DNA of 64,000 bases from Shewanella sp. Arc9-LZ (GCF_010092445.1 NZ_CP048031.1:1612001-1676000), one strand, 5' to 3'; positions 9,915 to 19,874 are shown, counted from the stretch's first letter. Made by a program: numbers and translations. Notes: a model not told the origin generated them from the letters alone.

Positions 9915-10624
9915 TAAAGTTGCTTTATTGCCCAACCCATAAATTCTTTACGCGTTTTGTCATCGGCTTGTAACCACCAATATTGCAGCATTTGTTCTGC
10001 TTGTGCTGGAGTCGGTTTTTGCGCCGTTGTTGCTGGCACCGTTACTGGTACAGTTGCAATAACTGGTGCACTCATCGTAGCAGATTCAATATCTGATTTG
10101 ACTGCTAATGCTTGTATTGGTTGACTGCCGTTACCTGTAGCTGAAGCCGATAAGGTTTCAATATCATGTTGGTTTTTATTGTTAAACAGGCTAGTAATAA
10201 ATGACTCTTCAGTAAAATTAGTTTGTTCTACACTGTAAGTTACCGCTGCATTATCTTGGCGTTTAATGTTGATTTGTGGTTTTTTAGCGAATGCTTTTGG
10301 ATTCTTGATAACGTCACCGTCAGCGGGTTGTAATAGATATTGATGATCGCCATCAACCGTTAACGTCACAATTAAAGGTGTCGATTTTACAAAAGATTGA
10401 CTGTCACTAAAGGAATCATCAACCACATCATGATAACGGACTGCAATTTTATGGGTGCCATTGGTTAACGCTAAATCCGATTGATGATTGAACATACTGG
10501 TTTCAACTTCTGCACCATCAAGCGCTAGGTACTCAAAAGACATTGGAATGGTTAAATTCGCTGCTAAGACTGATGATGATGTTAAAAATGCCAAAAGCGC
10601 ACTTGTGGTAAATAAAGATTTCAT
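9914..10624 (-). CDS. DUF2057 (YccT-like) exported protein
   Basis: A 236-residue protein with a clear signal peptide (residues 1 to about 21, ending VLA-A), followed by the DUF2057 pattern: NLTIPMSFEYLALDGAEV near the N-terminus, a LTNGTHKIAVRYHD strand pair and a VTLTVDGDHQYLLQPA segment. A Thr/Pro/Ala-rich linker precedes a short C-terminal helix with WWLQADDKTRKEFMGW. The family is periplasmic and poorly understood; I assign no function. It lies between priC (9 bp) and the HDAC-like gene (overlapping stop/start), so it is almost surely co-transcribed with both. Confidence 0.82.
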   Translation of the reverse strand: MKSLFTTSALLAFLTSSSVLAANLTIPMSFEYLALDGAEVETSMFNHQSDLALTNGTHKIAVRYHDVVDDSFSDSQSFVKSTPLIVTLTVDGDHQYLLQPADGDVIKNPKAFAKKPQINIKRQDNAAVTYSVEQTNFTEESFITSLFNNKNQHDIETLSASATGNGSQPIQALAVKSDIESATMSAPVIATVPVTVPATTAQKPTPAQAEQMLQYWWLQADDKTRKEFMGWAIKQL

Positions 10625-10633
10625 TGTTGCTCC

Positions 10634-11296
10634 TTAACGTGGGTAACTTTGGCGAGGTCTTTCAAAAAGTTGAATACGCTCTTCAATATAACTGGTTGCT
10701 TGTTTGCACTTTCCTAAACGGCGATGCATAGACAGAATATCATTTTGCAGTTTTATTTTGTCATCACTATGACAGAATTCAAGAGTTGCTTCCATTTGTT
10801 GTATTTTTTGCTCTATTTTTTTTGCCCAATTTAAATGTTTATTGAGTTCAGCGTAGAGTTGATGGCTATTTTGCATCACATTGCTGGCTATCCAACCAAA
10901 TCCGCTGTCTTGTATTGCTTGTTGTTGTTTTTTTGCATATCGGGCTCGATTACTGGCTTTGCGCTGTTGTTCGGATTTAAGGTTGATGTGAGTGGTTAGC
11001 AATGCTCTGCGTAATGCACTAAATCGGTCTTGAATACGATCGCAACTGAGTTGGATAACGTTACTGCCCAACTTAAGGTAAAGTTGTTTTTCGAGTTGTT
11101 TAATATCTTGACGTAACTGAGTGATACAAGGGCTTAGTTGGGCTCCTTGTTGGGCAAATAGCTGACTGTTAAATCGTTCAATTTCTTGTAAAGACTGTCG
11201 TTGCGAAGGCGCCAAATTCTGGTCGTGTATTAATGCGTCTTGCTCCAGTTTAGCGAGCTGTTGTTTTAACATTGATAGCAATTGTTGGGTGTTCAT
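10634..11296 (-). CDS. priC: Primosomal replication protein PriC
   Basis: A 220-residue PriC-family protein that helps reload DnaB helicase at stalled forks in the PriA-independent restart pathway. It is highly helical and basic, with the family's C-terminal signature LNKHLNWAKKIEQKIQQ. The ATG at 11296 overlaps the yfcA stop in an ATGA arrangement, which decides the start; a GTG at 11311 is the alternative. It sits two genes downstream of dinG, another replication/repair gene, in a tight unit. Confidence 0.85.
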   Translation of the reverse strand: MNTQQLLSMLKQQLAKLEQDALIHDQNLAPSQRQSLQEIERFNSQLFAQQGAQLSPCITQLRQDIKQLEKQLYLKLGSNVIQLSCDRIQDRFSALRRALLTTHINLKSEQQRKASNRARYAKKQQQAIQDSGFGWIASNVMQNSHQLYAELNKHLNWAKKIEQKIQQMEATLEFCHSDDKIKLQNDILSMHRRLGKCKQATSYIEERIQLFERPRQSYPR

Positions 11297-12066
11297 ACCC
11301 ATGCACTCCACGTAAGATGGACTGCAATCGACAATACCATAATAATGAATATTGGTTTAATAAAAGGTATCCCAAATCGAATCGCACTTCTGGCGCCGAT
11401 AAATGAACCTGCCATCATGCATACCCCCATCCACAAGCCGAGCATCCATTGTACTTGACCCATGGATGCAAAGATAATGAGTGCGGTGATGTTACTCACC
11501 GCGGTCATGACTCTCGCTAATCCACAGCTGTGCAACAGAGGGAGTTTATACAGCGAGATAGACGATACCGTCCAAAAAGCACCAATACCTGGTCCTGCAA
11601 AACCATCGTATCCACCTAAAACAAATCCTTGGCTAATTTGTTTGTATTTTGGTGAACGATATTTTGGGGCCATTATATTTTTGTCACCCATCGCTTTGGG
11701 GCTAAATAAGGTATAAACAGCGATACTAATTATGAGTAGTGGTAATATTTTGTCTAACCATTGTGGGTCAATCAGAAATACTAAACCACAACCTGCAATC
11801 GACCCAACCAAGGTGGCAAAAAAACACGTTTTCCATAATGCAGGGTTAAATAAATGCTGTTTATAAAAGGTGTAACTCGAAGTAAGAGAACCAAAACAAG
11901 CTGCTAATTTATTGGTTCCTAATGCTAAATGTGGCGGAATACCAACGGTGAGTAATGCTGGAATAGACAGAAGCCCACCACCGCCAACTATGGCATCAAT
12001 AAAACCCGCAAATATACCTATGACCGCTAATATAGCCCAATGGCTAGGGTCTAATAATAAATCCAA
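11293..12066 (-). CDS. yfcA: TSUP-family membrane permease (TauE/SafE, YfcA-like)
   Basis: A 257-residue integral membrane protein with about eight hydrophobic helices and the TSUP duplication: GIFAGFIDAIVGGGGLLSIP near the N-terminus and a second Gly-rich repeat, GGYDGFAGPGIGAF, near residue 155. TSUP proteins export or import small sulfur-containing or organic anions such as sulfite or sulfoacetate; the substrate here is unknown. It starts 8 bp after dinG and its stop overlaps the priC start. Confidence 0.88.
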   Translation of the reverse strand: MDLLLDPSHWAILAVIGIFAGFIDAIVGGGGLLSIPALLTVGIPPHLALGTNKLAACFGSLTSSYTFYKQHLFNPALWKTCFFATLVGSIAGCGLVFLIDPQWLDKILPLLIISIAVYTLFSPKAMGDKNIMAPKYRSPKYKQISQGFVLGGYDGFAGPGIGAFWTVSSISLYKLPLLHSCGLARVMTAVSNITALIIFASMGQVQWMLGLWMGVCMMAGSFIGARSAIRFGIPFIKPIFIIMVLSIAVHLTWSAWV

Positions 12067-12074
12067 CTCAATAC

Positions 12075-14150
12075 CTATTCAATAACACGTCTAAAAGGAG
12101 GAAGGGCATCAATTAATGATTTGCCATAACGTTTAGTGACCAAACGACGGTCTAAAATGGTCACTCGGCCATAATCTTGCTCTTTTCGTAACAGTCGGCC
12201 ACAACTTTGGACTAATTTACGTGAAGCATCAGGAATTGTCAGCTGTAAAAATGGATTACCGCCTTTTACTTTTAAGTATTCCGCGTGAGCTTGTTCTACT
12301 GGTGAGGTCGGGACAGCAAACGGAAGTTTGGTAATGATTAAGTTTGTTAAGTAATCGCCCGGTAAATCGAGGCCTTCAGAAAAGCTACCAGTACCGAAAA
12401 TGACACTGGGTAGACCTTCATCACAGCGTTTTTTGTGCTGTTCTAATATTTGTTGACGTGGAATAGCGCCTTGAACAAAAAGCTGGTCTTTGGGAATTTT
12501 ACCTTCGACGAGCTCAACCACTTTATCCATTTGCCAATATGAGGCAAACAGCACTAATGTGGCCATTTCACCATCGATAAGTGTCACAATATGTTGTGCA
12601 AGTTCGGTGGTGTAATTTTCGTCCGTAGGTTCGCAAACCATTTGAGGTATAAATAAGGTCGCATTATTTTCGTAATCGAAAGGGGATAATAATGCTAAAA
12701 ATCGGCTGCCATCATTCATTGACAGGCCTACTTGATGAGCAAAATGGTTGAAGCTGTTTAAGGCTCGAAGCGTTGCACTGCACAACACCACGCCAGCGGC
12801 TTTTTGCCACAACATAGATTCAAGCATAAAGCCAACTTCTATAGGCGATGAGCAAAATAAATAATCTTGTTGTTTACCGGTAATTAATTCAGCCCAACGC
12901 GCCATGGGTGCGCCTTTTTTACTGTCTTCTTTGGCCATCATCTTCCATAACTTATGTAAGTTATCTAGCCGCTGTAAAATAAAACCTGTTTCTGATAACA
13001 ACCCTTCCGACTGATGTTTAGGCACTTCACCATCTTTGATTGCTTCATTTAACACTGATACCACTTTATTAAATTGCTTTACCGCGGAACCTGATGCAGT
13101 GGCCAGATTTTCTGCCTGTATTAATAACGATTGTGGTAATTGGCCATGTTCAAAACGAAGTCTGGATTCAGGGTTAGCGAATAACTGTGGTTGGGTATCA
13201 CAAAAGTGAGCAACCTGGGTCAGTAAATTGGTTAACTCTGTGGTGTGGTCAAGCATTGCCTGTACAGGGGCAATGATATGAGTGGTTTTGAGTTGATTTT
13301 GTAACTTAGAACAGGTTTTCGATGCTTTTTCTAACCAATCACATGCTCCTCGAAGTGTGGCTTGAGCACTGGAGAAATCTCTGGCAACTATCGGTAAGTG
13401 ATGAGCTTCGTCGATAACATAAAACATGTCTTCTGGTTCTGGTAAAATGACGCCGCCGCCAAGTTCTAAATCGGCAAATAACAGACTGTGGTTAACAATG
13501 AGTACATCCCAAGTGTCCACATCTTCACGAGCTTTATGAAACGGGCAATTATGGTGTGCCGATACTTGACGATGACAGCTGTGTTTATCACAGTAAATTT
13601 GTTGCCACAAGAAATCAGGAATAGGGTGTTTTAAAGTATCAATTTCACCATTCCAGCGTTTTTGATGAAAATCTTGATGCAATTTTTGTAATTCGTTAAT
13701 TTGACTTTGGTCGGGTTTAGTTTGCCATATGGCTATTTGTGAGCTGTCTTGTGCCCCTATCATGGCTTCAAGTTTGGCTAAACATACGTAACGCTGACGA
13801 CCTTTTACCAAACCAAATTTAAAATCAATACCAGACTGTTGTAAAAAATGAGGTAGATCTTTGTGGAGTAATTGTTCTTGAAGTGCCACGGTTGCGGTGG
13901 CAATACAGACTTTCTTTTTACTCGAGATGGCTAAAGGGATTGCCCCTAAGATATAAGACAAAGATTTACCAATGCCGGTACCCGCTTCAACCACAATGAT
14001 ACGACGGTCTTTGTCATACTCGCCTGCTAAGGTTTTTGATATTTCCGCTACCATATAGTTTTGTTCGCGACGAGAACGAAATTGCGGCATAGATGCGGCA
14101 ATTTCTTTATAAATGGTGCGAATTTGACTTTTTATGTTATCCGGTAGCAT
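12075..14150 (-). CDS. dinG: ATP-dependent DNA helicase DinG
   Basis: A 691-residue XPD-like superfamily 2 helicase with an iron-sulfur cluster that unwinds R-loops, D-loops and forked DNA. Walker A AGTGIGKS is at residues 56-63 and the DEAH box lies in YVIDEAHHLP. Cysteines placed for the 4Fe-4S cluster occur in VCLAK, SCHRQ and NCPF. The C-terminal SCGRLLRKEQDYG segment is helicase motif VI. I chose the start at 14150 (MLPDNIKSQI), where similarity to the family begins; an upstream frame reaches 14300 but looks non-coding and would cross the regulatory region. It is divergent from polB, with a LexA box between them. Confidence 0.93.
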   Translation of the reverse strand: MLPDNIKSQIRTIYKEIAASMPQFRSRREQNYMVAEISKTLAGEYDKDRRIIVVEAGTGIGKSLSYILGAIPLAISSKKKVCIATATVALQEQLLHKDLPHFLQQSGIDFKFGLVKGRQRYVCLAKLEAMIGAQDSSQIAIWQTKPDQSQINELQKLHQDFHQKRWNGEIDTLKHPIPDFLWQQIYCDKHSCHRQVSAHHNCPFHKAREDVDTWDVLIVNHSLLFADLELGGGVILPEPEDMFYVIDEAHHLPIVARDFSSAQATLRGACDWLEKASKTCSKLQNQLKTTHIIAPVQAMLDHTTELTNLLTQVAHFCDTQPQLFANPESRLRFEHGQLPQSLLIQAENLATASGSAVKQFNKVVSVLNEAIKDGEVPKHQSEGLLSETGFILQRLDNLHKLWKMMAKEDSKKGAPMARWAELITGKQQDYLFCSSPIEVGFMLESMLWQKAAGVVLCSATLRALNSFNHFAHQVGLSMNDGSRFLALLSPFDYENNATLFIPQMVCEPTDENYTTELAQHIVTLIDGEMATLVLFASYWQMDKVVELVEGKIPKDQLFVQGAIPRQQILEQHKKRCDEGLPSVIFGTGSFSEGLDLPGDYLTNLIITKLPFAVPTSPVEQAHAEYLKVKGGNPFLQLTIPDASRKLVQSCGRLLRKEQDYGRVTILDRRLVTKRYGKSLIDALPPFRRVIE

Positions 14151-14183
14151 AGGAAGTATGATTTCTACATAGACTGAATTATG

Positions 14184-14199
14184 CTGTACATAATAACAG
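14184..14199. promoter_or_regulatory. LexA (SOS) box between dinG and polB
   Basis: CTGT, 8 bp (ACATAATA), ACAG: a perfect match to the gammaproteobacterial LexA consensus CTGT-N8-ACAG. It sits in the 81-bp divergent gap between dinG and polB, both SOS-induced genes in E. coli, so one operator could control both directions. Confidence 0.85.
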
Positions 14200-14231
14200 T
14201 GAATTAGCATGCCACGAAGTAATAAATCAAA

Positions 14232-16664
14232 TTGAGTAAACTTGTGCCGGAATTCAAACCCGTTGTGACGCCGACAGATAATCCAACGACCAATAATCAT
14301 GTAAAGGGACGAGTATTAACTCGTCATGCTATTTATCGGCATGGACAATTAGTCCTTCAATATTATATTAAAACCGCTCAAGGACCTGTATTAGCAGAGC
14401 TGTATCACAGTGAAGTGATCTGTTTCTGCCGTCAGCAAGATGTTAATCAATTAAGTCAAAAAGTCGGCTTTACCCTTAAGGCTGAGTCGATATCATTGAT
14501 GAGCTTTGCACATGAACCTATCAGTGCCTTGTATCTTAAATCAAATACCCAATTGAAATTACTCAGTCGCATAGCTAATGATATCGGTATTACTTTATTT
14601 GAAGCCGATATTAGGTCTGAGCAACGCTACCTTATAGAACGTTTTATTGCCTTAGATATTGAGTGTTCAGGGCATTATCAACAGCGTAATTCAACTTCAA
14701 CGATTCCTTTGTTATCGATTAATCGGGCTAGAAAAATGCCCGCCAACGAACTTGTTGATATCCCTTTGAAGATGGTTTCACTGGATTTTGAGTGCAGTTT
14801 TACGGGTGAACTTTATTCGGTTGGTTTATATGGTACCGATTATCAATGTGTGTATATGGTGGGCGAACCGCAAGCAGAATGTCATGACTTCATTGTTTGG
14901 GTAAAAAATGAGATTGAACTGATACATCATTTAATAGCGTGGTTTAGCGACTATGACCCCGATATTATTATTGGCTGGGCAGTAGTGACCTTTGATTTAG
15001 CCTTGTTGTTCAAACGCTGTGTTTTACATCAAATTCCATTATTAATTGGTAGAGGTGATAGCGAACTGAGCTGGAAAGTGGCTGACAAATATCGGCCGGA
15101 AACATTATCTTTACCTGGGCGTGTGGTTTTGGATGGTATTGATTGGCTTAAAGCGGCGTTTTATCAGTTTGATAGTTTTTCGTTAGAATCGGTATCGCGA
15201 CAGTTATTAGCCGAAGGTAAAGCCATTGATCATGTTGAAAATCGTGGCCAAGAAATTACTCATTTATTTGAACAAGATAAAAATGCATTGGCTTTTTATA
15301 ATATTACCGACTGCCGACTAGTGTGGGATATTTTTGAAAAAACACAGTTGTTAGATTTTGCTCTTGAACGCGCCAAGTTAACGGGCTTGGAGTTCGGCCG
15401 CGTGGGTGCATCGATTGCGGCATTTTATCATTTGTATTTACCTCACTTACATCGAAGTGGCTTTGTCGCCCCCGCACAACCCGCGAGCCAAGGTTTAGAA
15501 AGCCCAGGCGGATATGTTATGTCCTCTATACCGGGTTATTATAAAGATGTTTTAGTATTAGATTTTAAAAGTCTATATCCGTCGATTATTAGGACATTTC
15601 TTATCGATCCTAAAGGCTTAGTTGAAGGACTCTACGCGAGTGAAGTAAAAGATGATGCAACGACAGTGGCTGGATATTTAGGTGCTCAATTTAGTCGGCA
15701 ATCGCCTATTTTACCTGCATTAGTTGCCAGCCTTGCAGAGCAAAGAGAACTGGCCAAACGAGATAAAAATGCGCCGTTATCGCAAGCGATAAAAATTATT
15801 ATGAACTCATTGTATGGCGTATTAGGCTCTCGAGGTTGTGTATTTCATGATGCTAAGTTAGCCAGTTCGATTACCATGCGCGGTCATCAAATTATGAAAC
15901 TCACTAAGCAATGGATAGAAGAGTGCGGTTATCAAGTGATTTATGGTGACACCGATTCTACCTTTGTCTGGTTAGGAGATAATCATGGGATTAAAGATAT
16001 TCAAGCGGTTGGTAAACAACTATCAGTATCAATAACCGAACGTTGGCTTCAATGGTGTGCAGAAGAATATCAATTAGACAGTTATCTTGAGCTGGAGTTT
16101 GAAACCCACTTTGAACAATTTATTATGCCTACCTTGAGGGGGTCGGATGAAGGCAGTAAAAAGCGTTATGTCGGCGCGGTGTCAAATGATCAGCAACAAT
16201 TAACTCTAACCTTTAAAGGTATGGAGCAGGTGAGGAGTGACTGGAGCCCTATTGCAAGAAGGATGCAGTACCATTTATATGAATTGTTTTTCAAGGGCGA
16301 GGATGTTATTGATTTTTTGAGTAATGAGATCGCAGCAATTAAGTGCGGTGCTCGAGATAATGAACTTATTTTTAAAAAGCGATTAAGACGCAATGTTGAA
16401 GATTATACCGCAAAGTCGTCACCCCATGTTAAAGCCGCAAAACAGCTTGCCGAACTACTCGGTGACGTAAGTGTTACCCGAAAAGGACAACAGATTCGAT
16501 ATATAATGACACTCACTGGTGCACAAGCCATAGAAGCAAAACCACAAAATATTGATTATGAATACTATATTTGTAAACAAATTCAACCTATCGCGGAGCC
16601 CATTCTGCAACTGTGTGGCCATAGCTTTGACTCACTGGTGAATAATCAACTTCTATTGTTATAA
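14232..16664 (+). CDS. polB: DNA polymerase II (family B)
   Basis: An SOS-inducible family B polymerase with 3'-5' proofreading, used for fork restart and lesion bypass. Exonuclease motifs: SLDFECS (Exo I DxE), DPDIIIGWAVVTFDL (Exo II) and YNITDCRLVW (Exo III). Polymerase motifs: VLDFKSLYPSIIRTF (A), KIIMNSLYGVLGS (B) and YGDTDSTF (C) with both catalytic aspartates. No ATG fits the N-terminus: the frame opens with TTG at 14232 (810 residues), while a GTG at 14265 gives 799 and is closer to E. coli Pol II (783). The start is therefore uncertain; the start of homology is near the RVLTRHA segment. Confidence 0.92.
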   Translation: MSKLVPEFKPVVTPTDNPTTNNHVKGRVLTRHAIYRHGQLVLQYYIKTAQGPVLAELYHSEVICFCRQQDVNQLSQKVGFTLKAESISLMSFAHEPISALYLKSNTQLKLLSRIANDIGITLFEADIRSEQRYLIERFIALDIECSGHYQQRNSTSTIPLLSINRARKMPANELVDIPLKMVSLDFECSFTGELYSVGLYGTDYQCVYMVGEPQAECHDFIVWVKNEIELIHHLIAWFSDYDPDIIIGWAVVTFDLALLFKRCVLHQIPLLIGRGDSELSWKVADKYRPETLSLPGRVVLDGIDWLKAAFYQFDSFSLESVSRQLLAEGKAIDHVENRGQEITHLFEQDKNALAFYNITDCRLVWDIFEKTQLLDFALERAKLTGLEFGRVGASIAAFYHLYLPHLHRSGFVAPAQPASQGLESPGGYVMSSIPGYYKDVLVLDFKSLYPSIIRTFLIDPKGLVEGLYASEVKDDATTVAGYLGAQFSRQSPILPALVASLAEQRELAKRDKNAPLSQAIKIIMNSLYGVLGSRGCVFHDAKLASSITMRGHQIMKLTKQWIEECGYQVIYGDTDSTFVWLGDNHGIKDIQAVGKQLSVSITERWLQWCAEEYQLDSYLELEFETHFEQFIMPTLRGSDEGSKKRYVGAVSNDQQQLTLTFKGMEQVRSDWSPIARRMQYHLYELFFKGEDVIDFLSNEIAAIKCGARDNELIFKKRLRRNVEDYTAKSSPHVKAAKQLAELLGDVSVTRKGQQIRYIMTLTGAQAIEAKPQNIDYEYYICKQIQPIAEPILQLCGHSFDSLVNNQLLLL

Positions 16665-17238
16665 GTTAACTTACCAACACCCCAATCTTAAGTTTTCAAT
16701 GTTAATTAACATTGCTTGTTTTTCTTCGTGTCCTTACGTTCTTAATTCAGTAAAGGCAATCAAGCATTATTTGATGACGCACAAACCTCGCAAACCCAAT
16801 CTACGAAGATTTATCCAGACGATTAATGTTAAGCAATTACTTACATAGCCTTATTTATTAACACTTAACATTTTTATGTTTACCAGAAGTAATAAAAAAC
16901 TACCTTCTCCAGATTAATAGTTATTTAAAACAATAGGTTAATTTTTTAACTTTAGACTTGGTATGTTATTTCGACAATAACTAAACAACTTTAACTTATT
17001 GTTTATAAAGTTAAAAAAAATTACCTGTTCATATTTCTTAACAGTTAAAGTTGTTACATTTGATTAACTTTTGCGCTTACGACACTTCAAATGTTGATTA
17101 GTTGTTTCAAATGTGATTTTATTGCACCTGTAGTTGAGAGGTTGTGATTGTTTTTTGTTGCATCCCCTCATTGAACTAACACCTAAAAAGGTTGTTAGCA
17201 TTATAAGAAAGACATAAAAAAGTCCAGGGAGATAGACA
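16665..17238. other. AT-rich regulatory gap before the TonB-dependent receptor
   Basis: 574 bp without a supportable gene; a 124-codon minus-strand frame here overlaps the receptor gene and is a shadow. The stretch 16947-17071 holds five copies of an AACTTTA core in both orientations (16948, 16987, 17006, 17045 and 17065 approximately). An inverted pair, TTTAACTT / AAGTTAAA, occurs at about 16990-17013. I see no convincing Fur box. Confidence 0.5.
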
Positions 17239-19845
17239 ATGCATAAGAACGTATTAGCTAAGTCGGTGCGTTTAGCACTGATCAGTGGTGCAGCAGCAGC
17301 TGCATTTGCTTCGCCAGCAGTTTTTGCTGCTGATGAAGATGGCGCAAAAGTAGAACGTATTGAGGTTACTGGTTCGCGTATTAAGCGTTCTGACCTTGAA
17401 GGCGCTTCACCTGTTACGACTATTACTACTGAAGACATGAAGATGGAAGGTAACTTTACAGTTGCTGACGCACTTCGTAACAGTAACTTGAACTCTTTTG
17501 GTTCATTCTCTGAGCGTTCAGGTAGTTCTGCACAATCTCAAGCGACTATCAATTTACGTGGTGCAGGCTCAAGCCGAACTTTAGTACTTATTGATGGTAA
17601 GCGTTTCCCAGGTTCACCAACACTAGGTGGTGCATCTGCTAACTTGAACGCTATTCCTATGGCTGCAGTAGAACGTATCGACATTCTTACTGACGGCGCA
17701 TCTTCTACTTATGGTTCTGATGCAATTGCTGGTGTTGTTAACATCATCATGAAGAAGAACTATCAAGGTATTCAATTTAACGTTGGTGGTGGTTCTCGCG
17801 ACCGTGATGGCGGTTTAACAAGTAAAGAATTCTCGGTTGTCGCTGGTTATCAAATGGACAAAGGTAACATCACCTTCGCATTTGACCACCAAGACCGCAA
17901 AGGTATTTCTGATGCAGATAGAGATTATACTGCAGCTAGTTTAAATGACCAAAATGGTGATGGCGAGATCCAGTTCGAAGAGGCTATTGGTTGGAGTCAA
18001 TATGGCGCAACAATTCGCAGCCCAGACAAAACAACAAAAATGGCATCATTGTTGTGTGATGATTTAGAAGCTGAATATGGATCAGATGTTTTTCAAACAA
18101 TCAAAGCTGATAACGTATCTGGTGCAGGGCATACATATTGTGGTTATGCATATGCTAACGTTTCATACAACAAAGCTTCAGTAGATCGAAATACTGTCTA
18201 TGTTGACGCTAACTATGAAATTGCTGAAGATTTAGTATGGTTTGGCCGTACAATGATTACACAAAACAATTCATTCGGTCGTTATGCACCTCCTGCTGCT
18301 GCTTGGTCAAATATGAGCGCGGACAACCCACATAATCCATATGGTGAAGATGGCGCGACAGGCTTTATGCGTTGGGTTGGTATTGGTACCCGTGACGGCA
18401 ACGTTGATGACTACAACCAAGATTACTTAACTGGTTTACGCGGTAATATTAGCGCGCTGAACGATGCTGAGTGGGAAGTTTACTACCATCACAATATCGC
18501 CGATAACAAGTCTATCGGTGAGTACTACCTAAGCTATTCTGGTCTTGCTTATAACCAAGCAAATGGTATTGATTTAGGCTCTGAAGCCGGTATCAATAAC
18601 ATGAAAGCCACAACCTTAACTCAAGGTCGTGCAACATTTGATCAATATAGTGCAGGTATTGGTTTTGATGCATTCGAATTACCAGGTGGTGCAGTTGCGC
18701 ATTACGTAGGTATGGAATATTTCGACCAACAGTTTAGCGAAGTGTATGACGCACAATCAGAAGCTGGTTTAGTTGGTGGTAGTGCCGGTAACTCTGCAGC
18801 TGGTGATCGTCAAGTATGGGCAATGTTCTATGAAGCGGTTTTACCGTTAACAGATGACATTGAATTAAACCTTGCGGCTCGTTACGATGATTACAGTGAT
18901 TTTGGTGACAACGTAGCGCCAAAAGCTTCTATTCGCTGGCAAGCACTTGAGAACGTAGTAGTACGTGCATCATACTCAGAAGCATTCCGCGCACCTTCTT
19001 TAGACCAGTTATACGCAGCAACAACATTTAGTGCCGACGATGGTACTGACTATGCTTACTGTGCATCAAATGGAATTGATGAAGTTAGCTGTTTAGAAAC
19101 TCAATATGATACATATATCACTGCTAACAAAGATTTAGGTCCAGAAACTTCCGAGTATCTTAACTTTGGTGTTGCATGGGATATTACTGATGATTTCGGT
19201 GTTAAAGTTGATTACTTTAACTTAAACATTGACAATGTAATTTCTCGTAGGACTATTAGCAACGTAATGGAAGGTATTGCTTCTGGCAGCTTAGCCACTT
19301 CGAATACTTTCTATGTCAAGCGTGCTCCTGGTACTGGTGGTTCTTTAGGTCAAGCGTACGAAGTAGGTACCGGCTATGGTAACGGTGATAAACTTGAAAT
19401 TACTGGTATTGACGTTGCTTTAAACGCTAAGTTTGAAACTTCAATTGGTGATTTTGGTATAAACTGGAATAACAGTTTCGTATTGGATTATATTGAAGAA
19501 GTTGAAGGTGGTGGAAATGGTGTTGATACTTCAGGTTGGAATGGTCAACCTGAATTGAAATCAGTCCTAACAACAACTTATCGTGTTTCAGACCACTCAC
19601 TTTCTTGGAACATGAACTACACTGACTCTACATATGAAGACAAAGAAACTGGTAATTTAGATTCTTGGTTAATTCATAACTTAAGTTATGTTTATGATGC
19701 AGGTGATTTCGGTTCAATATTACTAGGCATTAACAATTTGACAGATGAAGACCCAGTGTTAACATCTTCTGGTGACTATACGAATCCAGAGTTGTATAAC
19801 AACTACGGTCGTGAATATCGTGCAAGTTATACACTTAAGTTCTAA
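17239..19845 (+). CDS. TonB-dependent outer-membrane receptor
   Basis: An 868-residue TonB-dependent receptor. The signal peptide ends near residue 30 (VFA-ADED). A TonB-box-like VERIEVTGSRIKRSD follows, then a plug domain (NLRGAGSSRTLVLIDGKR, NAIPMAAVERIDILTDGASSTYGSDAIAGVVNI) and a 22-strand-type barrel ending in aromatic YTLKF. The RIKRSD-EG-SPV signature is typical of the large Shewanella/Alteromonas receptor group for peptides, sugars or other complex nutrients; the ligand cannot be read here. The start has a GGGAG site 9 bp upstream. A terminator follows. The neighbouring TonB2 operon is its likely energy source. Confidence 0.92.
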   Translation: MHKNVLAKSVRLALISGAAAAAFASPAVFAADEDGAKVERIEVTGSRIKRSDLEGASPVTTITTEDMKMEGNFTVADALRNSNLNSFGSFSERSGSSAQSQATINLRGAGSSRTLVLIDGKRFPGSPTLGGASANLNAIPMAAVERIDILTDGASSTYGSDAIAGVVNIIMKKNYQGIQFNVGGGSRDRDGGLTSKEFSVVAGYQMDKGNITFAFDHQDRKGISDADRDYTAASLNDQNGDGEIQFEEAIGWSQYGATIRSPDKTTKMASLLCDDLEAEYGSDVFQTIKADNVSGAGHTYCGYAYANVSYNKASVDRNTVYVDANYEIAEDLVWFGRTMITQNNSFGRYAPPAAAWSNMSADNPHNPYGEDGATGFMRWVGIGTRDGNVDDYNQDYLTGLRGNISALNDAEWEVYYHHNIADNKSIGEYYLSYSGLAYNQANGIDLGSEAGINNMKATTLTQGRATFDQYSAGIGFDAFELPGGAVAHYVGMEYFDQQFSEVYDAQSEAGLVGGSAGNSAAGDRQVWAMFYEAVLPLTDDIELNLAARYDDYSDFGDNVAPKASIRWQALENVVVRASYSEAFRAPSLDQLYAATTFSADDGTDYAYCASNGIDEVSCLETQYDTYITANKDLGPETSEYLNFGVAWDITDDFGVKVDYFNLNIDNVISRRTISNVMEGIASGSLATSNTFYVKRAPGTGGSLGQAYEVGTGYGNGDKLEITGIDVALNAKFETSIGDFGINWNNSFVLDYIEEVEGGGNGVDTSGWNGQPELKSVLTTTYRVSDHSLSWNMNYTDSTYEDKETGNLDSWLIHNLSYVYDAGDFGSILLGINNLTDEDPVLTSSGDYTNPELYNNYGREYRASYTLKF

Positions 19846-19874
19846 ATTCTGATTAGTTATTAATTAGATATAAG

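Noticed and set aside
17064..17438. 124-codon minus-strand frame before the TonB-dependent receptor
   Set aside because: Its conserved-looking half is the antisense of the receptor signal peptide and plug start.
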